Assembly (NCBI GenBank): GCA_905214725.1
Contig: CAJMNH010000001.1
Span: forward strand, 310,001-374,000
Direction: 5' to 3'
DNA: 64,000 bases
DNA from: an uncultured bacterium
Lineage (GTDB): Bacteria; Bacteroidota; Bacteroidia; Bacteroidales; Rikenellaceae
The position numbers and the translations under genes are program-made. Every line of letters starts with the position of its first letter. The first letter of the stretch is position 1. The notes beneath the pieces were generated by a model that saw only the letters and a program-made list of their open reading frames with translations, searched no databases and was not told where the DNA came from. This document shows, piece by piece, positions 50,133 to 57,754 of the stretch.

Positions 50133-51248
50133 CTATTTGATTAGGGTCGGAATGACTTTCTGCCCGTTACGCAATTTTTGAATACCTGCCGTGACGACCC
50201 ACTCGCCCGGCTCGACGCCCGACAGGATGCACCAATCGCCACCGGCGATCCGGCCGAGCTCCACACGCCGGTACTGCGCCGTGCTGTCGCGGCCGACGAC
50301 CCATACCGAACTGAGGTTCTGCATCTGCGTTACGGCACGCTGCGGCACGACGACATAGGGCAACGACGGTCCGACGTTGGTCGTCACGCGGGCGAACTGC
50401 CCGGGTTTGAGCGTATAGTCGGGATTCGAGAACTTGACGACCAGCACAATGGTCCCCATCGAACTGGTGATGTCTTTCTGCGTATAGCTATACCACCCCT
50501 TGAGCGGATAGACCACGCCGTCGGCCAGCGACAGCGTGATATCCGACAACAACCCGTCGTTTTCGTAGAGCGAAGGGCGGTTGCCCGCATATTGAAGATA
50601 CTGCGCCATCGGAATGGCAACGTTCACCGCAACGGTATCGATATTCGAAATGGTCGTCAGCACCGTGAACTGTGTGCCCACGCCCACATAATCGCCCGTA
50701 TGGGCGTTGCTCGACGCAATGATGCCGTCGATAGGCGCGTAAATTCGGGTATAACCCACTTGCAGGCGGGCATTGCGCACCTGCTGCTCGGCCGAACGCA
50801 CCGAAGCCTGTGCAGCGACGTATTCGGCCGTATACTGATCGAGCTGCGTCTGGCTGATGGCGTCGATTCTGGCCAGCGGCACGGCGCGTTCGTAGTTGTT
50901 GCGGGCCGAAACCTCCTGCGCCCGCGCCGATTCGAGCGACGCTTCGGCCGAAAGCAGGGTGGTGGAGAGCAGATTGGGATCGATCGTAAAGAGTAGCTGC
51001 CCTCTCTTGACCGGCATACCGTTGCTGAAATACTTATTCACGAGGTAGCCGTTCACACGGGGTTCGATCAGCGCATCGAAATTACTCTCGATACTGCTCA
51101 CGAAACTCATGCGGTTGGGGACGGTATCCGTCACCGCTTCGATCACCTCGACGTGTAGGGCAGGCAACGCTCCGATTGCATGTCGGCTGCGGCAACCACC
51201 CGCCAGCAGCAGCGCAAAGGCGCAAAGTAATGTTCCGATTTTATCCAT
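50133..51248 (-). CDS. RND efflux periplasmic adaptor (membrane fusion protein)
   Basis: 371 residues from MDKIGTLLCAFALLLAGGC, a lipoprotein signal with Cys19. Domains in order: biotinyl-lipoyl half (RVNGYLVNKYFSNGMPVKRG), alpha-hairpin with NYERAVPLARIDAISQTQLD, second lipoyl half (YTRIYAPIDGIIASSNAHTG), beta-barrel and membrane-proximal domain (VVVPQRAVTQMQN). It links the permease to the outer-membrane channel. A start 66 codons upstream is open but would overlap the divergent histone-like gene and its promoter, so it is rejected. First gene of the operon. Confidence 0.94.
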   Translation of the reverse strand: MDKIGTLLCAFALLLAGGCRSRHAIGALPALHVEVIEAVTDTVPNRMSFVSSIESNFDALIEPRVNGYLVNKYFSNGMPVKRGQLLFTIDPNLLSTTLLSAEASLESARAQEVSARNNYERAVPLARIDAISQTQLDQYTAEYVAAQASVRSAEQQVRNARLQVGYTRIYAPIDGIIASSNAHTGDYVGVGTQFTVLTTISNIDTVAVNVAIPMAQYLQYAGNRPSLYENDGLLSDITLSLADGVVYPLKGWYSYTQKDITSSMGTIVLVVKFSNPDYTLKPGQFARVTTNVGPSLPYVVVPQRAVTQMQNLSSVWVVGRDSTAQYRRVELGRIAGGDWCILSGVEPGEWVVTAGIQKLRNGQKVIPTLIK

Positions 51249-51359
51249 TGAAAGCCATGATTTTCCTTGCAACGAGGCAAAAAACATACCGACATTCGGA
51301 TTTAAAACCGCTAAAACACCGCAAAATAGCGTTTTATATGTATTTTTTTTCGAAAAAAA

Positions 51360-51390
51360 TTTTCTCAATTCGAGATAATTCCTATATTTG
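51360..51390 (+). promoter_or_regulatory. Promoter of the histone-H1-like gene
   Basis: TTTT (51360-51363), 19 bp, TATATTTG (51383-51390), 30 bp before the ATG, within an AT-rich stretch. Confidence 0.6.
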
Positions 51391-51420
51391 CAAACGATAA
51401 ACAACCCAAAATTTACGATT

Positions 51421-51594
51421 ATGGAAAAATTAGTAGAGCAAATCAAGGCCCAGTACGCTCTTTTTGCTGAGAACGCAGAGGCTCAGGTATCTAAAAACAA
51501 CAAAGCCGCAGGAACCCGTGCACGCAAAGCTGCATTGGAGATCATGAAGCTGATGAAGGAATTCCGCAAGGCTTCGGTCGAGGCTGCCAAATAA
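51421..51594 (+). CDS. Histone-H1-like small DNA-associated protein
   Basis: 57 residues, helical and Lys/Ala-rich: MEKLVEQIKAQYALFAENAE, then KNNKAAGTRARKAALEIMKL and EFRKASVEAAK. This is the small Bacteroidetes protein family annotated as histone H1 (Hc1-like). Members are thought to bind DNA non-specifically and help compact the nucleoid; direct evidence for this copy is lacking. It has a strong-looking promoter and terminator of its own, suggesting high expression. Confidence 0.85.
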   Translation: MEKLVEQIKAQYALFAENAEAQVSKNNKAAGTRARKAALEIMKLMKEFRKASVEAAK

Positions 51595-51612
51595 GTTTTG
51601 GAACCTGCAACG

Positions 51613-51651
51613 AATAAGGGCTGTCCTGATTGGACAGCCCTTATTGTTTTC
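51613..51651. terminator. Bidirectional terminator between histone-like gene and the envelope operon
   Basis: 14-bp perfect stem (51613-51626 with 51632-51645), loop TGATT, followed by TTTT a few bases on. Confidence 0.9.
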
Positions 51652-51676
51652 CGATCCGGTTCAAACCGGCAGAGCA

Positions 51677-53365
51677 TTACAGCTCGATCCCGCGCCGACG
51701 GAAATAGGCCAGATCCGTCTCATTGAGTCCCGTCGCGCGGAAGGGCACGGCACGGTTGTGATCGTTGAGATAACACCGCCGGGCCGTAGTGTCGTAGAGC
51801 GGACTGGCGAGCGACGCCTCGCGATACACGTAATCGCCTTCGATTCGGGCAATATCGGCAATGGTCTGAAATAAGGCATGGGTCGTCGCAGGAGCCATCT
51901 CGTGGCTTGCCGTTGCAGCGACCTGTTCGGTGAATTCTCGCCGGTAGTCATCCGAGAACCATGCCAACGAAGCGATGTGCAATTGCCAGCAAGTGGTCGT
52001 GGGCGAGGCATGAAGGAAGCGTTCCCGCTCGTCGTCGAGCATATCTTCGCCATGGTCGGCGCTGTAAAGCAACGCGCTGCAAGCATCGAGCGATGCAAGA
52101 TAGTCGATCGTCGACGACAGGAATTCGTCGGTATAGCGAATCGAATTGTCATATGCATTCCAGATCTTCTGCTTGTGCTGCCGCTCGATAGCCACGTCGT
52201 CGTCGGGCAGGAAATAGGCGGCCTCGCGCGGATAACGCTGATGGTAACTGAAATGCGAACCGTAGCAATGGAGGATAAAAAGCAGATTGTTCGTCCGGTC
52301 TTCGTTGACGATCCTTCTCATCGTGTCGAGCAATTGCATGTCGTAACGCGGATTGCCCATATAGATCAGACTGTCGGCGTCCCGCGCCAGATTATCGATC
52401 ATCGCTCCCTGCTTCGACTGATTCGAAAGAAACCATGTGCGGAACCCCGCCTCGTTGAAGAGTGCGGGAAGGCCTTTGCGCCGGAACAATTCGTCATGCT
52501 CGTTCGTTTTAACCGACGAAAGGATCATCGGCACGCTCTTGTGAGTGGTATTGCTTTGGGTGAGCATGTTGCGGAATACGACGATCCGGTCTCCCTTTGC
52601 TCGCAAACGGGGATTTGTAGGACGGTCGTAACCATATAGCTCCCAATTGGCGGCCCGCGACGCCTCGCCGATCACATAGACGTAAATCTCGCGTTTCGAG
52701 GCCTGTTCCACGCGTCGGGCATGATAGGTAAAGCCGACCGAAGTACAGTCGTAATTCTTGATCTTGCCATACTCTCTAAAGCATAACAAGACGTTGTACG
52801 CCACATTAGCCGGAAAAATCTCATTGCGGACAATGTTTCGGCCTGCATGGTAAGCCGGAATCAGCAGTCCGGCACCGACGAGCGCCAACACTCCGCCTAC
52901 AAGGGCCGTCCGCCGGCGAAAACACGACGAAAAACCGACTTTGCGCCGCAGATGTACGGTAGCCGCCCACAACAGCGGCACATAGATGACGCAGACCAGA
53001 ATTACCGAAGGATAGATGTTGCTCAGCAGCTCCGTCGCCTCGCCGGGATTGGTCGTGACGATATTGATGAACATGTCGGTCGCTGCGACCGAATTGCCGA
53101 ACAGATAGAGCAGCACGATCTGCAAGGCGCAGAAGAAGATCACGGGAAAACTCAGCCACACGGCAATTCCCGAACGACGGAATGCAACGCTCCACAGCAG
53201 ATAGCCTCCCGCCGGCAGCGTCAGCAGCGCAGCTTTCGACCACGCCGAATAGGGCTCCGTAAAAAACAGAATGGCATTCGGCAGCATCATGGCCACAAAG
53301 TAACAGATGGCCAGTATCGCAGCGTGACGACTGCTTTGGATGCGTTCTTTGCCAGTCTGTTCCAT
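51677..53365 (-). CDS. Phosphoethanolamine transferase (EptA/sulfatase family)
   Basis: 562 residues. Five N-terminal membrane helices (about 15-190) anchor a periplasmic alkaline-phosphatase-fold domain. Metal and nucleophile sites: VIGEASRAANWELYGYDRPT (Glu, about 233), LTQSNTTHKSVP (nucleophilic Thr, about 273), and LLYSADHGEDMLDD (Asp/His). LHCYGSHFSYHQRYP also matches. It is expected to transfer phosphoethanolamine from phosphatidylethanolamine to lipid A or another surface glycan, lowering negative charge and sensitivity to cationic peptides. Last gene of a three-gene operon, 5 bp after the barrel gene. Confidence 0.9.
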   Translation of the reverse strand: MEQTGKERIQSSRHAAILAICYFVAMMLPNAILFFTEPYSAWSKAALLTLPAGGYLLWSVAFRRSGIAVWLSFPVIFFCALQIVLLYLFGNSVAATDMFINIVTTNPGEATELLSNIYPSVILVCVIYVPLLWAATVHLRRKVGFSSCFRRRTALVGGVLALVGAGLLIPAYHAGRNIVRNEIFPANVAYNVLLCFREYGKIKNYDCTSVGFTYHARRVEQASKREIYVYVIGEASRAANWELYGYDRPTNPRLRAKGDRIVVFRNMLTQSNTTHKSVPMILSSVKTNEHDELFRRKGLPALFNEAGFRTWFLSNQSKQGAMIDNLARDADSLIYMGNPRYDMQLLDTMRRIVNEDRTNNLLFILHCYGSHFSYHQRYPREAAYFLPDDDVAIERQHKQKIWNAYDNSIRYTDEFLSSTIDYLASLDACSALLYSADHGEDMLDDERERFLHASPTTTCWQLHIASLAWFSDDYRREFTEQVAATASHEMAPATTHALFQTIADIARIEGDYVYREASLASPLYDTTARRCYLNDHNRAVPFRATGLNETDLAYFRRRGIEL

Positions 53366-53370
53366 GCTTG

Positions 53371-54579
53371 TCAGAATGCTTCGTTAATATTGAAAATCAA
53401 TCCGTTGGTCTTACGACCGAAACCGTAGTCGATACGGACGTTCACACGCCGCTTAAACTCCCAGCGCGCACCCAAACCGTAGTTGGGCAGCGTCTGGTCC
53501 CAACGGAAGCGTTCGAACGACGAAAAGACGTTCCCCGCACCGCACCACACGGCACAGCCGATGCGCCGCCAAATGTGCTGACGATATTCGATCTGACACG
53601 AGAGGAGATTATTGTCGATGTAACGCCCCTGATAATAACCGCGCATGCGGTAACCGCCTCCCAGTTCCGCCAGCATGCACCATGGCGTCCCCGAGCTGTT
53701 GAACTCACCGAAAATATCGGTCGCCAGCACGGCTCCGCGCCAAAGGCGCTGATAATAGTCGGCTATTGCGGTGGTCTTGTAGAGCGTCCGTCCGCTGTTA
53801 CCCAGCCCTTTGGGATAGATAACCTGCTTGACCATCAGAAAGGTGCCGCGTTCGGGAGCGGGGATGAAATCGCGCGAGTCGTATTGCAGCGTCACGCCGA
53901 TACCCGACGAAGTGTAGTGCAGCTTCTCTCCTGCGAGGTAGGCTATGCCCCGATCGTCGAAATTCGTTCCCTTTGTATAAGAGAACAGCAGCGATCCGCC
54001 GACATAGAGATGCCGCCACACCTCATAGAGATAACCGGCATCGAATTTCACCTGTTTTCGAATGTAATCCGTGTATTCGTTGAAGCGTCCCGCTTCATAA
54101 CCTATCCCCCAGAAATCGAGCGGCTTCGAGGCGAACGACACCTCGTAGATCACCCGTGAACGGTTGTGGTTGAAGAGCGTATTGCCGCTCACGCCGAACA
54201 TGTAGAACCCCGACAGCGAAACGTTGCCGAAGAATGAAACGTCCGACGGAGGCGTCAGCGAATCGGTGCGATCGATGCGGTAGAGTCCCGACGCCAGCAC
54301 GCCGAGACCCACGCTCGCCTCCTTGTTATAGTTGGGCGCGCCGATAAAACTGAAATCGATCTTCTTCTCGAACGTACGGTCGACATTGCCGTGAAAAATC
54401 CGGCTCCAGAAATTGTCTTTGGTTTTCGGGGTTTGCGCCTCGGCGGTTACCTCGGGCAACGGAGTGTAGGTGAAACGAAGCGTATCACCGTCCCGCACGC
54501 AGATGGAATCCTGCTGCGCACGGGCGGTAAAAATCAGAAAACAGCAAACGACGGCTGGGAGGAACCTTCGCAATACCAT
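53371..54579 (-). CDS. BamA/surface-antigen (D15) type outer-membrane beta-barrel protein without POTRA domains
   Basis: 402 residues with signal peptide (MVLRRFLPAVVCCFLIFTARA). A short periplasmic segment (about 22-75) precedes a barrel of alternating amphipathic strands. VTLQYDSRDFIPAPERGTFL (about 231-250) and the RGYY segment in YRMRGYYQGRYIDNNLLS (about 314-331) are hallmarks of the Omp85/bacterial surface antigen barrel, and the protein ends in Phe. The size leaves no room for POTRA domains, so it is not BamA itself. Function unknown; coupling to a phosphoethanolamine transferase suggests an envelope role. Confidence 0.8.
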   Translation of the reverse strand: MVLRRFLPAVVCCFLIFTARAQQDSICVRDGDTLRFTYTPLPEVTAEAQTPKTKDNFWSRIFHGNVDRTFEKKIDFSFIGAPNYNKEASVGLGVLASGLYRIDRTDSLTPPSDVSFFGNVSLSGFYMFGVSGNTLFNHNRSRVIYEVSFASKPLDFWGIGYEAGRFNEYTDYIRKQVKFDAGYLYEVWRHLYVGGSLLFSYTKGTNFDDRGIAYLAGEKLHYTSSGIGVTLQYDSRDFIPAPERGTFLMVKQVIYPKGLGNSGRTLYKTTAIADYYQRLWRGAVLATDIFGEFNSSGTPWCMLAELGGGYRMRGYYQGRYIDNNLLSCQIEYRQHIWRRIGCAVWCGAGNVFSSFERFRWDQTLPNYGLGARWEFKRRVNVRIDYGFGRKTNGLIFNINEAF

Positions 54580-54580
54580 T

Positions 54581-55114
54581 TTATTTGTATTTCTCTAACG
54601 CCTCGTAGAATGCCTCTTTGTCTGCCTCCGAAAGAATTCCTTTGCGCAAAAAGACCAATTCACCCTCTTTGGTGACGAGCATCAGCACAAACTTGTTATT
54701 GCAGTCGCCCAGATTCCACGCCGTGCTCAGCGCCCGCGTCTGATCGGCCAGTACGGTCGCGCCGTTCGACGCCGTACGCTTGCGGGCCATCGAACGGGCC
54801 ATGCCATTGGGCACCATCGGCGCATCCTTGAGATTCATCACCCCGAAACCGTAGATATTGTCGCTCTCGGCGCGGTGATTCTGTTCCAATTCGATGGTAA
54901 AATCCTCGTTCTGCTTATGATGGTCGGGATCGACGTAGAAGATCATCAGGTTTTTTTCGCCCCAGTAGGGAAGCGTTACGGGTTTACCCTCCAAATCGAG
55001 GACTTCAACATTCGATACTTTTCGCGGAAGAGCCGTCTCTTCGCTCTGAGCCGAAGCGGTGCCGAAGCCCATCAAAAGGGTTGCCAACACCATCATTTTT
55101 TTCAGTTTCATCAT
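54581..55114 (-). CDS. YtfJ-like periplasmic thioredoxin-fold protein without CxxC
   Basis: 177 residues with signal peptide (MMKLKKMMVLATLLMGFGTASA). The mature part has a thioredoxin/peroxiredoxin-like layout: VLDLEGKPVTLPYWGEKN, LMIFYVDPDHHKQNEDF where CxxC would be expected, and VLMLVTKEGELVFLRKGIL near the end. PDHHKQN and the overall pattern recall the YtfJ family. Without the redox cysteines a thiol-disulfide role is unlikely. It is the first gene of the operon, 1 bp before the barrel gene. The -7 box TATCTTTG on the minus strand lies at 55150-55157. Confidence 0.75.
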   Translation of the reverse strand: MMKLKKMMVLATLLMGFGTASAQSEETALPRKVSNVEVLDLEGKPVTLPYWGEKNLMIFYVDPDHHKQNEDFTIELEQNHRAESDNIYGFGVMNLKDAPMVPNGMARSMARKRTASNGATVLADQTRALSTAWNLGDCNNKFVLMLVTKEGELVFLRKGILSEADKEAFYEALEKYK

Positions 55115-55149
55115 ATCTCGGTGAATTTAATATCACGCCTAATTTCGGG

Positions 55150-55157
55150 CAAAGATA
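55150..55157 (-). promoter_or_regulatory. -7 element of the YtfJ-like/barrel/transferase operon
   Basis: TATCTTTG on the minus strand, 35 bp before the first ATG; no clear TTTG box at standard distance. Confidence 0.5.
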
Positions 55158-55358
55158 CGAATTTTCCGACAGATTAGCCCTTTGTCAAGTCCGAATAATG
55201 TTCGAAATGACCATTATACTATATTTTAACTCCCTTTTATAAAAGATAACGCCGTGCGGAAACAACGGGTCGGTGTTTTTCCGAAGCGCCGATAGGGTCG
55301 ATCTTCGTCGAGAATCGACACCGCGTATCAAACAGGCTGCACCCAAGAAGCCGATAAA

Positions 55359-55390
55359 TTTGGCAATGCGCACGGCTTATACTATCTTTG
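55359..55390 (+). promoter_or_regulatory. Promoter of the LMW phosphatase gene
   Basis: TTTG (55359-55362), 20 bp, TATCTTTG (55383-55390). The -7 box ends 6 bp before the ATG, implying a leaderless mRNA. Confidence 0.7.
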
Positions 55391-55396
55391 CCGACG

Positions 55397-55879
55397 ATGA
55401 AAACCAGAATTCTTTTCGTCTGCCTCGGAAACATTTGCCGCTCACCGGCCGCCGAGGAGATTTTTCGTACGGCGATCGCCCGCGAAGCATTGACCGACCG
55501 CATCGAAACCGATTCGGCCGGCACCTATTCGGGACACGTCGGCGACTTGCCCGATCCCCGTATGCGCCGTGCCGCCGCCCGCCGCGGCTACAATCTCACA
55601 CACCGCGCCCGACCGCTGCGCGAAGCCGATTTCGAACGCTTCGACCGGATCGTCGTCATGGACGACAACAACTACGAAACGGTTCATCGGCTCGCGCCCT
55701 CTCGCGAACTGTCACATAAAATTTACCGCATGGTGGAATTCTGCCGCCGTTCGACGCAATGGGATCATGTACCCGATCCATATTATGAGGGGCACGAAGG
55801 ATTCGAGCTGGTGCTCGACCTGCTCGAAGACGCCTGCGAAGGACTGCTCGAAGAGATTAAAAATCCAAGCCGACCGTAA
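55397..55879 (+). CDS. Low-molecular-weight protein-tyrosine phosphatase
   Basis: 160 residues from MKTRILFVCLGNICRSP. The P-loop CLGNICRS (Cys9, Arg15) begins near the N-terminus as in the family, and DPYYEG (Asp127) provides the general acid; DSAGT, at about residue 40, is also conserved. It dephosphorylates tyrosine- or arginine-phosphorylated proteins, and in many bacteria counters the tyrosine kinases that regulate capsule export. The ATG is chosen over an in-frame TTG three codons earlier. Its 3' end overlaps the convergent gene by 23 bp. Confidence 0.93.
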   Translation: MKTRILFVCLGNICRSPAAEEIFRTAIAREALTDRIETDSAGTYSGHVGDLPDPRMRRAAARRGYNLTHRARPLREADFERFDRIVVMDDNNYETVHRLAPSRELSHKIYRMVEFCRRSTQWDHVPDPYYEGHEGFELVLDLLEDACEGLLEEIKNPSRP

Positions 55880-56738
55880 GCGAGTAGGCGTTGTGCATGG
55901 GCGAAGCCTTCTTGGCGACCGTATAGCCCGCATCGAAACAGAGGTGCATGAAACGCACGCCGACACCCAGCGAAAAATAATCGGGATAGTACAACCGCGA
56001 CTCGCCGCCGTGATAGCCCATGCGGAATTGAAGCAGTTGCATTAAGCTGTACTCCACGCCGATGCCGCCCTCCACGCCGCGCGCTGCGGCAGGTGAGAAG
56101 GCATAACGGCACTCGCCGGCAAAGGTCAGCGCATGCACGTCGCTCAGAAACCAGTCGTAGGCGGCGCCTACCGCGAAAGCGACCGGCAATTTCATCTCCG
56201 CGGGACCGTCGAGAAATCCGCCGATACCGGTCAGTTTCGCCCCCAGCCGCAGGGCGGAATAGTTCTCTCCCTTATCGAACGGAACGACAGCCTGCGCCGT
56301 GATTCCCGCCGAAAGCGCATTGCCGGTCCGTTCACGGACGAAACGGGCGTAATCCGCCGTAAGTCCCAACGCCACGATGTCGTTCAGACGATAGGCATAA
56401 GCCAGCGACACCGACTTGTCTTTCAATTGATCTTCGAAACCGAACGTCCGCCAACCGCCGGCCAGCACATGCTGCGTATTGAACTTATAATAGCCCGCTG
56501 CGGAATAGGTTGTCTTGTTCGAAAGGGTGAAAAACGAGGTCGCCACCTGCGCCTTCTGCCGGTCGAAAAGCGTCGCCGAGGGATTGTTGAAGACGCTGTA
56601 AGCATCGGACGAAATCACCGTCTCTATGCCGCCCATACCCAACGCCCGGGCATCGGGATTGGCGATCCCGTAAGGCTGCGCCGCAACCGTCGCGAAACCG
56701 CCGAAGAGACTTGCCGCAAAAAGAATCAATCGTTTCAT
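55857..56738 (-). CDS. PorV/PorQ-family outer-membrane protein
   Basis: 293 residues with signal peptide (MKRLILFAASLFGGFATVAA). PDARALGMGGIETVISSDAYSVFNNPSATL is the typical start of the PorV/PorQ (FadL-like barrel) family, and the protein ends in a barrel strand VGLDF. In type IX secretion PorV and PorQ serve the attachment and shuttling of cargo. Here no other type IX gene is present, and the name is a family call only. The convergent phosphatase gene overlaps its 3' end. Confidence 0.82.
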   Translation of the reverse strand: MKRLILFAASLFGGFATVAAQPYGIANPDARALGMGGIETVISSDAYSVFNNPSATLFDRQKAQVATSFFTLSNKTTYSAAGYYKFNTQHVLAGGWRTFGFEDQLKDKSVSLAYAYRLNDIVALGLTADYARFVRERTGNALSAGITAQAVVPFDKGENYSALRLGAKLTGIGGFLDGPAEMKLPVAFAVGAAYDWFLSDVHALTFAGECRYAFSPAAARGVEGGIGVEYSLMQLLQFRMGYHGGESRLYYPDYFSLGVGVRFMHLCFDAGYTVAKKASPMHNAYSLTVGLDF

Positions 56739-56817
56739 ATTCTGTTCGTTAAAAACAAACGAGGCGAAAGGCCATACGGCCGTCCACCTCGTTCGTATCG
56801 TGATTCGGTGCTAAAAG

Positions 56818-57564
56818 TTAGCAGTTCATCGCGCCGCAGCAGTGGATAACCTGACCGCTGACATACGACGACAAATCCGATGCGAGGAACAGGGCGACCT
56901 TGGCCACATCCTCAGGCGTACCGCCGCGCCGCAGCGGAATCTGCTTGTACCAGCCTTCCTTCACCTCGTCGGGCAGTTTGTCCGTCATATCGGTGATAAT
57001 AAAGCCGGGGGCGATGCAGTTGGCGCGGATGCCGCGGGGGCCCATCTCCTTGGCGATCGACTTGGCCAGACCGATCATACCGGCCTTCGACGCCGAGTAG
57101 TTGCACTGACCGGCATTGCCGCTCACACCCACCACAGACGACATGTTGATGATCGAACCCGACTTCTGACGGGCCATGACCGGCGTCACGGCATGGATGA
57201 AATTGAAGGCCGACTTCAAATTGACCGTCAACACGGCGTCCCACTGCGCTTCGGACATACGCATCATCAGGCCGTCCTTCGTAATGCCGGCATTGTTCAC
57301 CAAAATATCGATCCGGCCGAAATCCGCGACGATCTGCTCGACGACCTTGTGCGTCTGCTCGAAATCGGCGGCGTTCGAGGCATAGCCCTTGCACTTCACG
57401 CCCAGCGCAGCGATCTCCGCTTCGGCGGCTTTACCGTTCTCGTCGATCACCAGATCGGTGAATGCAACATTCGCGCCCTCTTTGGCGAACTGCAACGCAA
57501 TCGCCTTGCCGATACCGCGGGCGGCACCTGTCACGACTGCGACTTTTCCTTCCAGTAATTTCAT
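56818..57564 (-). CDS. fabG: 3-oxoacyl-[acyl-carrier-protein] reductase
   Basis: 248 residues of the classical SDR family. VVTGAARGIGKAIAL (10-24) binds NADPH; NNAGIT, the catalytic Ser in INMSSVVG and Tyr-x-x-x-Lys in QCNYSASKAGM (about Tyr156) are present; PGFIITDMTDKLP and the C-terminal SSYVSGQVIHCCGAM match FabG. It reduces 3-oxoacyl-ACP in fatty-acid elongation. The usual C-terminal GG is replaced by CCG. Divergent from glyA; TATCTTTG boxes for both directions lie between them. Confidence 0.93.
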   Translation of the reverse strand: MKLLEGKVAVVTGAARGIGKAIALQFAKEGANVAFTDLVIDENGKAAEAEIAALGVKCKGYASNAADFEQTHKVVEQIVADFGRIDILVNNAGITKDGLMMRMSEAQWDAVLTVNLKSAFNFIHAVTPVMARQKSGSIINMSSVVGVSGNAGQCNYSASKAGMIGLAKSIAKEMGPRGIRANCIAPGFIITDMTDKLPDEVKEGWYKQIPLRRGGTPEDVAKVALFLASDLSSYVSGQVIHCCGAMNC

Positions 57565-57611
57565 GTCTCTTTTCTGTAAATGTTATAGAGTTGTTGATAA
57601 AATTCCGTTGA

Positions 57612-57619
57612 CAAAGATA
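57612..57619 (-). promoter_or_regulatory. -7 element of fabG
   Basis: TATCTTTG on the minus strand, 47 bp before the fabG ATG. Confidence 0.5.
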
Positions 57620-57639
57620 GTAAAATAATTCGGATTGCG

Positions 57640-57647
57640 TATCTTTG
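57640..57647 (+). promoter_or_regulatory. -7 element of glyA
   Basis: TATCTTTG, 107 bp before the glyA ATG. Together with the fabG box it makes a compact divergent promoter pair 20 bp apart. Confidence 0.5.
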
Positions 57648-57754
57648 TCTCGGATAAAACCTCGGCTTGGATAAGCGGCGCCCGACACAGCCAATACGTT
57701 GTATTTCGGTTCGCACGATCTCCGACCGTCAAAAACCACGCATAACACATATTT

